Source of the DNA: Agelaius tricolor
Taxonomy: Eukaryota; Chordata; Aves; Passeriformes; Icteridae
Reading direction: 5' to 3'
Assembly: GCA_023055355.1 (NCBI GenBank)
Contig: JALJCS010000034.1
Coordinates: 1,130,001 to 1,194,000 of the forward strand
DNA length: 64,000 nucleotides
The position numbers were made by a program, and so were the translations under genes. A model generated the notes under the pieces. It did not search any database. It was not told where the DNA came from and saw nothing but the letters and a program-made list of their open reading frames with translations. This document shows, in pieces, positions 15,488 to 28,100 of this stretch; position 1 is the stretch's first letter, and each line of letters begins with the position of its first letter.

Positions 15488-15654
15488 GTGAGAAGGTTTG
15501 AAAAGGGGAAGCTCACCTGTAGATTTGAATGTGATGGCAAGATAGTGAGTCTCTGGATGATAACTTGGTTCCAAGCTGGAGAGAAAAGGGGTTTTTGCTG
15601 TAGAGGGTTTTTGTGTTACTCAATCGTGTCTGTTTTTTCTGATGTTGTCAATAA

Positions 15655-16001
<347 letters not shown>

Positions 16002-16225
16002 TAAGTTTCTTTTGGAGGAATGCACTGAATTGCATGTTTTAGTCATACTTATTTAAGAGGTATTGGGTAAAATACAGTGTCATCTATGAAAATAGTTTAA
16101 ATAACACTTATAACACTTATAATGAAGTAGATGTAGATCTAATTTTACATAAAACTTGTAGCTGGTCTCATGATCTTGCAAGACTTAATTTTTGGTTTTG
16201 GGGGTGATGGGTTTTGTTTTTATAG

Positions 16226-16342
<117 letters not shown>

Positions 16343-16844
16343 TGACTAATCAAAAGAAATAAATTTTTTCAATATGTATGGTAAATGGCTGAAGCTCTAA
16401 GCAACAAATAGGTCTTGAGTCATAAAAACTGCTCTGTTCACTTTTATAAAGTGGAGGGACTATCTAAATTTAGAAAAAATTTCCAAAAGACTTGAGACAA
16501 ACTTCTGTGAGAAAAAATAAGAACAGTATGAAACTTGTAAGACGTTAGGGAGGCTAAGATCAAGTTTTTTCTAGTTCTTATTTAAGCAGCTGTAAATTTT
16601 CCTGTGGAAGATTAATGCTTTAAACACGTGTGACTTTTTCACCAGCCACCTCCTCCCAAAAGACCTCTCTTCCCCTTCTCTCACTGCTCTTTTACTTTTA
16701 GAATTCTTTGTGGTGGTTGGTGTGTCTTGCATGGTGTGACTTTTTTCCCCCCAAGTTAAGACAGTGCATTTTTGTAACAATAATGCTTTTTGTTTGCTCA
16801 TAAACTTAAATTACTTCTTACAAGCAAGCAGATTCTGGATGTGA

Positions 16845-17006
<162 letters not shown>

Positions 17007-17010
17007 TGAC

Positions 17011-17420
17011 CAGAGGGCTGGAGCACCTCTCTTAGGAGGAAAGGCTGAGAGTTGGGATTGTTCAGTCTGGAGAAGCAAAGGCTCTGGAGCAACCAAATTG
17101 CAGCCTTTCAGTACCTAGAGGGGGCTTGCAGGAAAGCTGAAAAGGGACTTTTTACAAGGGAGCAGCTTTAAACTGACAGAGGGCAGGTTTGGGTTGGATA
17201 TTGGAAGGAAATTCTTCACTGTGAGTGTGGTGAGGCACTGGCACAATTTGCCCAGAGAAGCTGTGGATGACCCACATCCCACTTGCTTGGAAGTGTTCAA
17301 GGCCACGTTGGACGAGCCTTTGAGCATCCTTGTCTAAGCAGAAGGTGGCCCTGCCCATAGCAGGGGCTTGGAAAAGAGGTGATCTTTAAGGTCCAGTCCC
17401 TTCTGTGTTATTCTCTAAAT
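17011..17420 (+). mobile_element. CR1 LINE 3' end
   Basis: This is the typical CR1 3' sequence: AGGCTGAGAGTTGGGATTG near the start, then GGTTTGGGTTGGATATTGG, AATTCTTCACTGTGAGTGTG, CCCATAGCAGGGGCTTGG and GGTGATCTTTAAGGTCCAG, with a degenerate tail TTATTCTCTAA. It is in the same orientation as the gene and inserted in the intron after copy exon 12. Confidence 0.9.
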
Positions 17421-17606
17421 TCTTGCAATGGAACAGTTTAATGCAACAGTAGGAGAATAAGTACTTTTCCAGCCTTTCACAGTAATTTAAATGAAATAAA
17501 ATCATGTTCAGCTGTCGAAGCTATTAGGTTATATTAACAAAAAGGTGACAATTAGTAATTATCTGTGAAAAATTAATTCAGTTTTATAAAGTGCAAAACC
17601 TTTCAG

Positions 17607-17729
17607 GTACCTCGTAATCCTGATCTCCCAAATGCAGCCCAAGCACAAAAGGAAGAGCAGCTTAAGATTGATGAGGCTGAACCTCTTAATGATGAAGAAC
17701 TGGAAGAAAAAGAGAAACTTCTAACCCGG
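17607..17729 (+). CDS. SMARCA5: SMARCA5-like exon 13 of the copy
   Basis: Acceptor CTTTCAG precedes [18 protein letters not shown], and the exon ends EEKEKLLTR at donor CCGG/GTATTG. The family has LLTQ; CAG to CGG changes both the residue and the usual AG of the donor's exon side, so splicing may be weakened. Confidence 0.9.
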
Positions 17730-18950
17730 GTATTGTCGGTTCTTCAGTGAGACTGAAATCAGCCAAAGCTTGTTTTGTGTTTCACAGCATTATGGGAACA
17801 TTTCTTGGTCACTGATCGGCATGTGCCGTAGTTAACACATCTGCACAGTTTGGTTCAGACTGAAAAGAGTTTCCAGCATTAGGTTTGTCATAGGCCTATG
17901 TCATAGGATATCTTTGAGGAATGTGCACCAAGGATTCTCCTGAATCCTAGTCTGGCATTCACTATAGACTGTGATGTCTTTCCATGAAACCTTGCAGAAT
18001 GGCTGCAGAGCTGGGTGTGCTGCATTCCACATGATTTAATGCACATATTCTGCCTCAGTTTCACACCCTTATGGAAGTGAATCCTGGGGTCTGAACAGTC
18101 AGTTTTCCTAAACCACATCTGGTAGTGGATAGTTCCCCTCACTAAAAGAGGGTGTGAGCTGAATAAGTATATAATTAGGAAGCCTGTATATTTAAATAAT
18201 TTAAAACCAGGTGAATGCTTGATATGCCTTATTTGGATATTTTATTTACACGTTGTATTTTGGCAGGGGATCGGAATTACAGGACAGGATTTCTTGCTTG
18301 CGTAGTAATGAGCTGGAACTGCTCACTGTGGAGACACCAGAATCACAGAGGTCAGGAATCAGTACAGTCCAGTAAGCTGTGGCTAAATCACAACATGGCT
18401 GGCAGAACTTGCTACTTCCCACTACTTGTAAAAGCTACTGGTAATATGAAATGAACCTACTTTAGCTCATGACTTCAGCAGTGCTACTTGTGTCTCTGCT
18501 GAAAATCACCATCACAAGGTGGCTTTAGTCCTTCTGAGGGAGAGTGACCATGCAGCGGTCACTGCAATGATGCAATGGCTGAGGGTGTCTGTGAGGCACT
18601 TGGGGGGCCTTTTTGACAAAACAAAAGCCATTACACTACTTTCACTTGAGCAATTTTTTTTTCTTAGAAAGTAATCCCACAGAGAGACTCTTAGGAGGAG
18701 GGATTAATTTTTCAGCTGAAAACTTACCAGAAATTACTAGGTAAATAAAGAACTAGTGCTAGTCATTTTGCAGTATTTAAATAGAGAGACTACAGTGACT
18801 GCAGTATAAAAAGAGTTCTACTAAATTAAACTGCAGAGAAAGAAAAGGTTTAACACTGTGGAATGATGGAAGTGTTACAGGCAATTTCAAGAAACCAGTT
18901 GAATCAAATTTGGAGATGGACAAATCCTGAACCTCTGTGCAATGTTTCCT

Positions 18951-19154
<204 letters not shown>

Positions 19155-20060
19155 TGAACTGCCTGAGAACATGGTAACATCCTACTGCTGAGAATTTCTT
19201 ACACTGCTGTTCTAAGATTTTTGGGGTAGAATTATATTGATGTATTTTGGATCTGCTGCTCTGTCTTTTACCATCATTACCGCCTGCACAACTAAGGCTG
19301 TACTAAAATGCACACCTAAACTCCTGCTGAGCCACTTCACTGTATCCTGAATCTAACTGGGTAGCACTGTCTTCAGTTCTTGTTAAATTTTGCAAAGGGA
19401 AGTGCTGAGAAACACTGCTTAGCTGAAGAGATTTCCCTTTTCCTTGTATTCATTAATGAGAAGTTAACCTTTACCTCCTCCTCGAGAGCAGAACTCAGTA
19501 AATACATCACGATTGAACCTACAGCCACCACTGGTAACCTGAGTCTTAACCTCGCATTAGAAGAGATTTTTTTCCACCGTAGTGTAGCTGCAAAGTCCTG
19601 GCACTACATTTCTAAAGGTACAGAGCAAGTTGAAAATGTGCAAAAATCTTGTACAAAAACCCCTTATTTAAACACCTAATGGTCTTTCAGGCACTTGCTT
19701 GTCTTCGGGCACTCAGTTGCCCTCTTGCTTCTATTGATAAAACTGTATTCTGTTACATCCGTTTTCATTTGAAGAAGCTTTGTTTCCTTTGAGGAGACTG
19801 ACACACAAAAGTCTTACTGGCCTGTATTGTACCTCACTTAAACTGAAGATTCCTATATCTACCCTCTTCAAAACAGCATTTGTACTACTGCAGCACATGG
19901 TAGCTGGAAGGGAAGGTTTCTTACCAGCTCAAGGCATGTCTGTTGTTACACAGCAGTAAGCTCTGGTAAAAGGAAGGAACAGCTAACATCCTTTTTTTAA
20001 GGTTAAACCCCTGACTTTTACAATGCATGATAAGATACTAAGAAGTTGTTCTTTTCTTAG

Positions 20061-20179
20061 CTGTGTTCTGGGAAAGATGCAATGAACTCCAAGACATAGA
20101 GAAGATCATGGCTCAGATTGAAAGAGGAGAAGCTAGAATCCAGAGACGAATCAGCATAAAAAAGGCTCTCGATACAAAG
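20061..20179 (+). CDS. SMARCA5: SMARCA5-like exon 15 of the copy, last one present
   Basis: Acceptor TTTCTTAG and donor ACAAAG/GTGGGT flank the exon. It encodes [19 protein letters not shown] and the spacer helix to SIKKALDTK. The exons that should follow (KAPFHQLRI and the SLIDE domain, then the basic C-terminus) are not found anywhere downstream in the window. Confidence 0.92.
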
Positions 20180-20495
20180 GTGGGTTTGCTCAGTTTCTTT
20201 TTTTTTTTCCTGGTGCCAGTGAGGGGAGATGCATGACCCCTGTCTGACCAGTGCTGCTGATGTATGAAGACATCTTGGGCATGACATTGGTCTCTTTGCA
20301 TAACACTCAGCAATTTCTTCCTATGGCTTTTCCATCCCATGGAAGTGCTGTGATGACACCCTTAGCTATGGTCTACCCTGGTGTTTGTAACAGTCTTCTG
20401 TATTACAGCACACAGTTCAGAGCGCTGTGTAACTCCACATAGTACAGGCCTTGGGGAGGAGCACAGTTCCTTCTGGACACGTGGAACTGAAATTA

Positions 20496-20740
20496 AGAGA
20501 GAGAGAGAGAAATGGAGAGAGGGGGATGGAGAGAGGGAGAAATGGGGGAGATAAAGGGATGGAGAGGGATAGAGAGAGGGAGAGAGAGAAATGGAGGAAG
20601 AGAAGGGAGAGAGGTAGGTGGGTAGAGCAATAGGGGAGAGAGAAACATAGGAAAACAGGTGGAGAGAATTGGAGTAAAGTAGAAACAGGTAGAGATGGCA
20701 GAAGACAGAGGGAGTTAGAAACATCAGATTAGAGAGCACT
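20496..20740 (+). repeat. Purine-rich GA microsatellite tract
   Basis: About 245 bp of almost pure A and G, built from GAGAGAGA, GGAGAGAGGGA and AATGGA units. It is the last landmark before SMARCA5 similarity ceases, so it is a likely rearrangement site. On the minus strand it is a pyrimidine tract ending in a TTTCAG acceptor-like sequence at about 20,490. Confidence 0.9.
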
Positions 20741-21315
20741 TAAAAAAGACTGATCCAACAGTCTTGGGGAAGGATGGGAGATAGACCTTTTAACATTTCC
20801 GCTTTTGTCTCTTTCTGTGGTGCATCATATCCATCCCTTCCATAGCTGAACCAGTGGGTCTGGACTTTCTGACAGGAATTCAACAGAAAGCTTTTTCAAT
20901 CTTTTGTCCCCCTAGAAGCAGCCCAAGTTTTTGGGGCAATCCATCTCAAAACATTTCTGTAAAATTTCCTTTTGGTTCTTGATGCTGCTCAGGGCCATCA
21001 GACTGACACAAAACCCCCTCAGTCATGTCCCCAGTCCCGGTGGAACGGCCGAGCTCTCTGAACTCCAGCCTTGCACTGTCCCACCGTAATTACATTGCAA
21101 TTGTAGATAGAATTGTGGCAGGTTCTGGGCCACTGGCTTGGAATCCTCCTGAATCCTCAGGGCTAACCATGGCATTTGTCTGTACTTTCCTGTCCCTGGG
21201 GCTGATCACTCCGTGCTTCCCAAGGGACAGAGCGCTCGTTCTGCACGGCTCCTTGGAGCTGAGGGTGCCTGCCCACACTGAGAGATGGGTGAGTGAGCGA
21301 CGCCGTAATGTTCAG
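20741..21315. other. Unassigned sequence
   Basis: Short stretch between the GA tract and the satellite-like repeats. I see no gene, RNA or known repeat in it. Confidence 0.5.
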
Positions 21316-21375
21316 GTGGGTTCGGCTTATCTAGTTCGGTCGGGCTTATCTAGTTCGGTCGGGCTTATCTAGTTC
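21316..21375 (+). repeat. 20-bp tandem repeat, three units
   Basis: GGGCTTATCTAGTTCGGTC-like units of 20 bp repeat about three times, directly before the 10-bp-periodic array. Confidence 0.85.
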
Positions 21376-21470
21376 GGTTGGGCTGAACGCGGTTCCGTCG
21401 CGTTCTGTTCAGTTCACCTCAGCTAAGCTCGGATGGATTCGGCAAATCGCGGCCAGAGTCGGCCGTTCGG

Positions 21471-21695
21471 GTAGGCTCGGCTGTTGTCGGCTGCTGTCGG
21501 CCAGACTCGGCTGTCGTCGGCCACACTCGGCCAGACTCGGCTGTTGTCGGCTCCACTCGGCCACACTCGGCTGTTGTCGGCTCCACTCGGCCACACTCGG
21601 CTGTTGTCGGCTCCACTCGGCCACACTCGGCTGTTGTCGGCTCCACTTGGCCACACTCGGCTGTTGTCGGCTCCACTCGGCCACACTCGGCTCTT
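21471..21695 (+). repeat. 10-bp-periodic TCGG array (30-bp higher-order unit)
   Basis: Every tenth base starts a block ending TCGG: CTGTTGTCGG, CTCCACTCGG, CCACACTCGG. These three decamers form a 30-bp unit repeated about five times, preceded by less regular decamers. The long open frames across it are a by-product of the period (30 is divisible by 3). Related decamers occur at 41,380-41,480 and 58,380-58,500. Confidence 0.92.
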
Positions 21696-22110
21696 CAGCC
21701 CTACCTGACTCTGCTCCGCGCTGCAATGGCGGCCGCTGGCAGGGCCCCGCTCCCCGGCCTGAGCCCCGGGAGGGGACAGAGCGCTGGGACAGCCGCCTCA
21801 GCCCGGCTCACCCTGTCCCTGCCCGGCCCCGCGTCCCCCGGAGCGCGCCCTGCAGCGCAGAACGCGGCCTTTGGGCCAGGAGCGGGGACAATGCCCTCGG
21901 CTCGGCAGCAGCGCCGGGAGGCAGCGGGCGGTGCCCTCAGGTGAGCGGCCGGAGGGGAGGGAGCTGGGCCGGGGGCACCGGGGCCGGGGGCACCCACAGG
22001 GGGCCGGGGCTGCTTTGGGCGCTGCTGCGTGGGACCCGCTGCGGGTGGCACGGCTCTGTCCCGGGCCTTGCGGCTCTCTGGGATCGTGTGCCGTGGAATA
22101 AAGCTGGGGC
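21696..22110. promoter_or_regulatory. CpG island with splice-donor and polyadenylation motifs
   Basis: Dense CpG sequence starting with an ATGGCGGCCGC segment at 21,726. On the plus strand a strong donor, CCTCAG/GTGAGC, lies at 21,941, and AATAAA lies at 22,097-22,102. The reading frames through it are GC-driven and unrecognised. It could be the 5' end of a transcript, or an extra member of the CpG-island/AATAAA module family seen elsewhere in the window. Confidence 0.55.
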
Positions 22111-25100
22111 TCGTCCCAGCTGCGGGAACAGCGTTTTATTGGGTGAGAAACAGAGTTCACTCTCTAGAATTTTTACACGTTTGTTAAGGGATAAAAGGCA
22201 GCGCTGGGGTGCTTGGCTGTTTGCCAGGAGCACCCGGTTCCCTTAAACCGTGTTCTCTAGATTCTGTTCCATTGCAGTGGGGTGTGCATATTCATTAGAG
22301 TTTATACATATTCCAAGAGTCCTTTTCAGTTTAGATGTTCTTTTGCTTGGTTGGAACCTTCGCGCCATCTTGTGGATTAAACCAATATACTTTATTTCTT
22401 CCTGTGGTGCCATCCTGTCTTATTTTCAGTCCCTCGCTATTTGATAACGAGGGTCAGTAAATTTTTCCTTTTTTTTTTCAGTGCTCTGGTTTCTGTTTCT
22501 GTTATCTTGTGTTTCAGATAAGATTGTCCCCAGCTGTGGGAAATCACCTCATTATCTGACACCATTTTCTGAGTTCCTTACGTGTAAAAGCATTTGAACA
22601 TTTCACAGTCTCTATTATAGTCTATTATAGTATTATAGTCTAAACTAGTGTCTGTTACAGTGCTGTTTATGAAAGCTGTGCAGTGCATACACGAACTGAC
22701 AGATGATCCTTGATCCAGAGCAGTAGTTACAGACTGTCCCCTCTCGGGAGTTTTGTGCTCAATAACACCGTGCCAGAGCTCAGACATAAATGGCAAGGGC
22801 AAGAACTGCATTTGTTCTGTTCCATTCTGGGCTGGGCTGAGCTCTGTTTGCCGGGAAGCAGCGGGATGGGTGTCCCTGTGCCCACCCCCCTGGGTCCCAG
22901 AGAGAAGCTGCTCCTGTGGCTGCAGCTGAGGGGCACTGGGAAACCTGAACGGTCCTGATGGAAACCGATGCCAAACCGGGTTTGGTTGGGTTTGGGACTT
23001 GCCATTTTCCCCTGATCCGTGGGTTTTGCCTTAGGAAACAGGAACTGGGCACCAGGACATTTTGTTAGCCTAGAAGGGACGAGTTGGTTTGTATTTATTT
23101 CCTGAGGCACCTGGATCGATTTGGGTCTCAGTTGGCACCCGAGAGCCTCCTCTGTGTCCTGGGTGGGGTGGTGGCTACCAAAGGGGTAAAAGGTGGAGCA
23201 GGAGGGTGGGTGGAGAGGAGAGCAGTGGCTCTGTGGGGATTTGCATCTGGAAAGGGCCCTCAGTTTCCTGGCGGGAGTCCTGGAATCAGAGCTGAGAGTC
23301 GCTGAGCAGTGAGGATCGTGCAGCTGCAGCGCCGAGAGTGCAGAGGCTGCAGTGGGCGTTGTCTGCTCGCTCTCCTGATGTCCCATCTCTAATGCTGGGC
23401 TGGCACCCAGGCACCTCCCAGGGCTGCACAGCCTCAGGGCAGGGGTGGTTTGTAAATGTTTTAAATGCTGCAGCAGCTCCCTCAGGCTGGATGAGTGTGA
23501 GGATATCCAGCTCTGCCTTCGGGCTTGGAGCACGGCAAGGGTGCAGGGCTCACGGTCAGTCTTGTTTAAACACTTGTAATAGCAAAACATTTTAAAGCAG
23601 AGACTGTGAGGCAATAACAAAGGCGAGTCTGTGGCAAGGATAGGTCCGGGCTGTCTTTATTAAAGATCCACACTGCTGGATGTTGTGTCAGAGCCCTCTG
23701 GGGACAGAAGGTGTCCCCAGAGCTTCATGAAGCCCTTGTTTCCTGCTGGCAGGGCAGGGGGTGAGCCCAGCCTCGGGGGCTGTGTGGCTCCTCCTGCCTG
23801 GAGCAGGGACAGCCCGTGGGGCTGAGCCCCAGAGGTTCAGTTGCTGGAGCAGGTGGGGATCTCTTTGTGCCTGGGAATTGTCGCTGCTGCGTTCCTGTCC
23901 CAGCTGCAGGGTTCCCTCAGAGCCCGTGCCCTGCAGCAGCACTGGGAGCTCCTGGGCTGGGCAGGGAGCAGCTCTGGCCTGGGGCTCTCAGTCCCATCAG
24001 TGCCCATGGAAAGCCAGCTGGGTTTGTTCTGCTGCCATCGGCCTCTCTGCTGTGCCAGCCTCGGTGCCAGGGCACAGAGCTGTGGGAAGGCTCCATCCCA
24101 TCTGTGCCAAGCGCTGCCAGCGCTTCCAGCAGCGCTGCTGGGGCACCAAGGGCTGCCTTTGGAGCCTGGCTGGCACAGAGGGTGACACACTCTGCCCTGC
24201 AGCACCCAGCTGCATCCCACAGCTGCACAGTTCAGCCAGCAGGGAGCAGAGTCAGCTCTGGGCCCAAACCAGGTTTTGTCCCCCAGAGAGCCCCTGAGCT
24301 TCCTGAGGCAGCACACAGATGTGCCCTGGCCTTTGGGGCTCGTGGTGAGGGCTGCCAGGGGATTGTGATAAGGCTGAGCTGGAGCTTTCTTAGAAAAGCC
24401 ATCAGCTGTAAGGAGAATCTCTGGCAAACAGGTGGCTGGGGCACTGGCTGGGAGCAGGTCCTTGCCTTTTCTCTTCTTTTCTTTAAGCTGTTCTTAAGAG
24501 GAGCCCAAAACTGCAAAATGGAAAGGAAGGGGGCTGTGGGGGTGAAAGTTGCTTTGCATTTTTTGAAGTGTTGCTGTGGATTTTGGTGTGTCAAGTGGCA
24601 CTACCAAAACAGCACTGGAATAACCAAACTTCAGGACTCTGCACTTAATTCCTTGAATGTGTTTGTGTGGGTGCAGGAAATGCCAAATGCCAAAGCAATT
24701 CCATGTCTGTAACTTCAAGTGCAACATCTTTAAAAGCAAGTGCTCAGTGTGGGCTTTCCATGTGGGTGCAAATGGCCCAAGGCCTTTCTTGTGTCCCAAA
24801 AGCAAAAACCCTTTCCCTGGGAGGTTTTGGAGGGGATTCTCTTTGGGATTTCTTGTGGTGCAGCATCCCGGGTGTCCCTTCCTTTGTGCCAAGTCCAATG
24901 GGAAAGGATGGAATGGCTGCCACGTGGGCTCTGGGATAAAAATGGTTCTGTTCAAATGAGGCAGAGAATGCAAGATGAAAAATGAGCATCCTTTCATTGT
25001 CTGAAATAGTCAGGAATAAAAGTGCTGGCAAAGGACACGTTTGTGTTTGAATTGGTGTCACCTCTCCTGGGTAAAACCCCATAGTGAGCCAGCAGAGCAG

Positions 25101-28100
25101 AGCTAGGAGAGCTGGGATCCTTGGACTTGCACAGTGGACTTAATTTTCTTTTCTCCTCTCTTTCAGGGCAGGAAAAATCATCCAACTCCTGCCACGTTTG
25201 CCCGAAGCTTTGGTGTTGGAGCAGCCAAAGGCAAGAGGCTTCAGCAGCAGGGCTCTGCGCTGGAGGGCTCTGGTCCTGCCCACGCTGTGGGGTGAGTCAG
25301 AGGGACACAGGGCTCCCCTTTTCCTCTCTGCTGGCATGAGCTGCCATGGCAATGCCATTGCTGCCAGCCCAGCCTCAGCTGTGCCTGCTGGAGAAGGGCA
25401 GAGGTGCAGAGGCAGTGCCAGAGTTCCCTGGGCATGCTGGAGCTGTGGTGCTGGCTGTGCCCTGAGGGCAGCTTGGGCATTGTCTGTGCAGCCCAGGGCT
25501 GCTCTGGGCCTTCCTTGGGGAGCTCTCAGTGCATGCCCAGCTCTGCCAGGGCTGGCAGCCGCTGCAGGGCTGGGTGACAGCCTCTGCTGGGGCTGGGGGC
25601 AGGCACGGCCCTGGCACAGGGGCAGGGGCAGGGCTGGCAGCATTTGGGAGCCGTGGGAGCAGAGTGAGGGGTGGTGCTGGGCACAGGGGTCAGCCTGTGC
25701 TCGTGTCAGCACAGCCCTGCAGGGCCCTGGCATCTGGGAGCAGCTCCAGCTCTCCTGGGGCCCAGGGATGGGCTCTGAGGGACTGGCTTTGCCTGTGCCT
25801 TTCCAGGGCAGCAGGAACAAGGGCAATGTGGTGCCAGAGCTGGGGCCCATCAGGCTGTATTTCCCTCTGGGAAAGCAGAACAGACTCTGGGCTGAGCTGA
25901 GTTTCCTGCAAGGGCTCAGAATCCAGGGAAAAGGGAGTTCAGGAATTGCATCTGCTGCTGGGAACATTGCCTTAGGCTTGCTCAGTTTGTGTCTGTGAGC
26001 AGTGGGCTCTGGGCTGGAGAGGAGCTGTTGGCAGCAAAAGATGGAGTCCATGCTCTGCAGGGATGTGCAGGGAAGGACTGAGTGGGAGGGAAGGGCAGTA
26101 TTTAGAAATGAGATCAGCATTTCTCCCAGAACTGGGGTGCAGCAGTGATGGGGGTGGTTGGCTTTGCTCTGGGCCTTGTTATTCCTTGTGCAATTTGCAA
26201 ATTCTGCTGCATGATTTCCTGTCCAGTATCTTTCTAACAAAAACTGACAGAAATGGAGGTTTAGGAGTAGAGCTGAGGTCCATTCACTGCACAATCTTGC
26301 CAAGGCTGGAGGACTGGGATGATGGCTGCTCTCAGCAAAGGCCACTTCTCAATGCTGTGTCAGATTTGCCTCAGTGCTGGGCAGGAAAGGTGAGGGTTTG
26401 GATCAGGAATTGTGCAAACAAGGCCTGGGTGTGGTTGATTTGTTTTGTTTTTCAGTGAGCCAGGGCTGGCACAGGGAATGGTGCAGGTGCTGCTCTGGCA
26501 CCAGAGCTGCTGCCCTTTGGAGCCATGTTCAAGGTGTGACCATAGAACACTTTGGGGGCTGTTTTCAGCACTCTGGGTTTCAGAACTGCTGTCCCCAGCC
26601 CGTTGCCAGCCCTGGGACATCTGCTCTGCTTCCAGGCTGTCCTTGCTGGAGCAGCCTGGTCCCTGCCGTGCCCAAGCCCTGAGACACAGAGGGAGCCCTG
26701 TGCCCAGGGGCCTTTGGCACCTTGTCAGGAAGGTGGCAGCAGCCCCGGGAGCAGGCTGGAGGTGAGAACTGGGTGTTGGGAGCTGAGGAGTGCTCATCTG
26801 GGCTGGGGGGAAGGGGCAGGAGTTTCCATGCCCCTGGAGCTTTCCTGCTGGCATGGGGCAGCACAGGGAGCAGCATTCATTGTGCCCCTCCCACGGGCAG
26901 TGCTGGCCTGGGTGTCTGTGCTGTGCCACCAGAGCGTGGCACTTGGCTGCTGTCACTGCTGTCACTGCCAGCCCAGCTGGGGGCTGTGCCCTCCTGCCAG
27001 CCCCAGCCAGGAGCTCCAGGGGTGCCTCTGGGCCCTGCTGGGAGCGTTTGCTGGGAATGTGCCCCATCCCTGGGAGCGTCCCTTTGTCCCTGGGCTGCCA
27101 GCCAGAGCTTTGGGCTGCTCAGGCTCAGGCTGGGATTGCCAAAGGCACCGAGAGGGAGCAGCACAGGGAGGGTGCTCAGAGAGGGGCTGGCAGAGCCCAG
27201 CTGGCAGGCTGGGCTGGCTGCTGCAGGTGGGGCTGTGTGCACTGCAGGCAGGGAATGTCCCCTTCCCTCAGCAGCCCTGCAGATCCCAAGGGCTCCCAGA
27301 GCAGGATTTTATTCCTTACCTCCCTTTGTGGAGATTGATTCTCCACATTGCCATGAGCAATTCTTGGATTTCTCTAGGAGCAAACCTCCCAGCAGAGCCA
27401 GATTGCAGTGGAGGCCAGAGCTGTGTTTGGAGCAGGGAGTGCTGAGAGCTGCGTCTGCCTGTGCTGCCCCAGCCTGAGCACAGGCACAGGGAACAGCCTG
27501 GGCAAAGGGATTGGGGCAGTGGCTGATGCCCAGGGAGAAGAACACAAACCCACAGCCCTTCAGCCTGACAGTCCCCTCCACCCAGAGCTCAGCACACATC
27601 CTCACAGGGAAGCCCAGCAGCTGAAGGGAAAAAAAACCCACAGAAGAAAAAGGTGATTTATTGTGCTGTAAAGTTCTTTCAAGTTGTTATTAAAGCCCAA
27701 CCAACATTTGCTCTTGCTTTTGGTTGGGTGAATAACGAGCAGTGGGCACAGGTGATGCCATTCATGTGGCTGAAAACCTGGTGTGATCTAGAGGGGATCC
27801 AAGAACTGTTTGTGTAGGGCAGTGGAATGTGAGGGGATGTCAGGGGCAGTGAGGTGGCATTTTGGAGGGAATTGCTGAGGTCATTGAAGGGAGACGAGCA
27901 GACAATTTCCCTGGGAAATCCCAGGCCCCTCGGGCCCACAGCCAGGACTCTCCAGGGCTGAGGGGGCAGCACTGGAGACTCCCTGTGGCCTCCTTCCTTG
28001 GCAGCAGCCAGCAGGGAAGGGAGAAGAGGATCCCTGTGGGATGAGACTGCAGAGAGCGAGCAGAGGAGCAGCCTCGGGCTGGAGAAAGGCCAAGGGACCA

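Noticed and set aside
21409..21726. Repeat protein frames of about 85-105 codons with WSRQQPSVAE-type repeats
   Set aside because: Three frames of the same strand are open because the tandem unit is 30 bp. This is a satellite artefact.
22727..23620. 297-codon minus-strand frame
   Set aside because: It overlaps other frames on both strands, with Cys/Ser/Pro-rich low-information composition and no recognisable domain.
25140..26345. 401-codon minus-strand frame
   Set aside because: Open frames occur on both strands of this GC-rich stretch and none resembles a family. The exon-like sequence on the opposite strand is the better signal.
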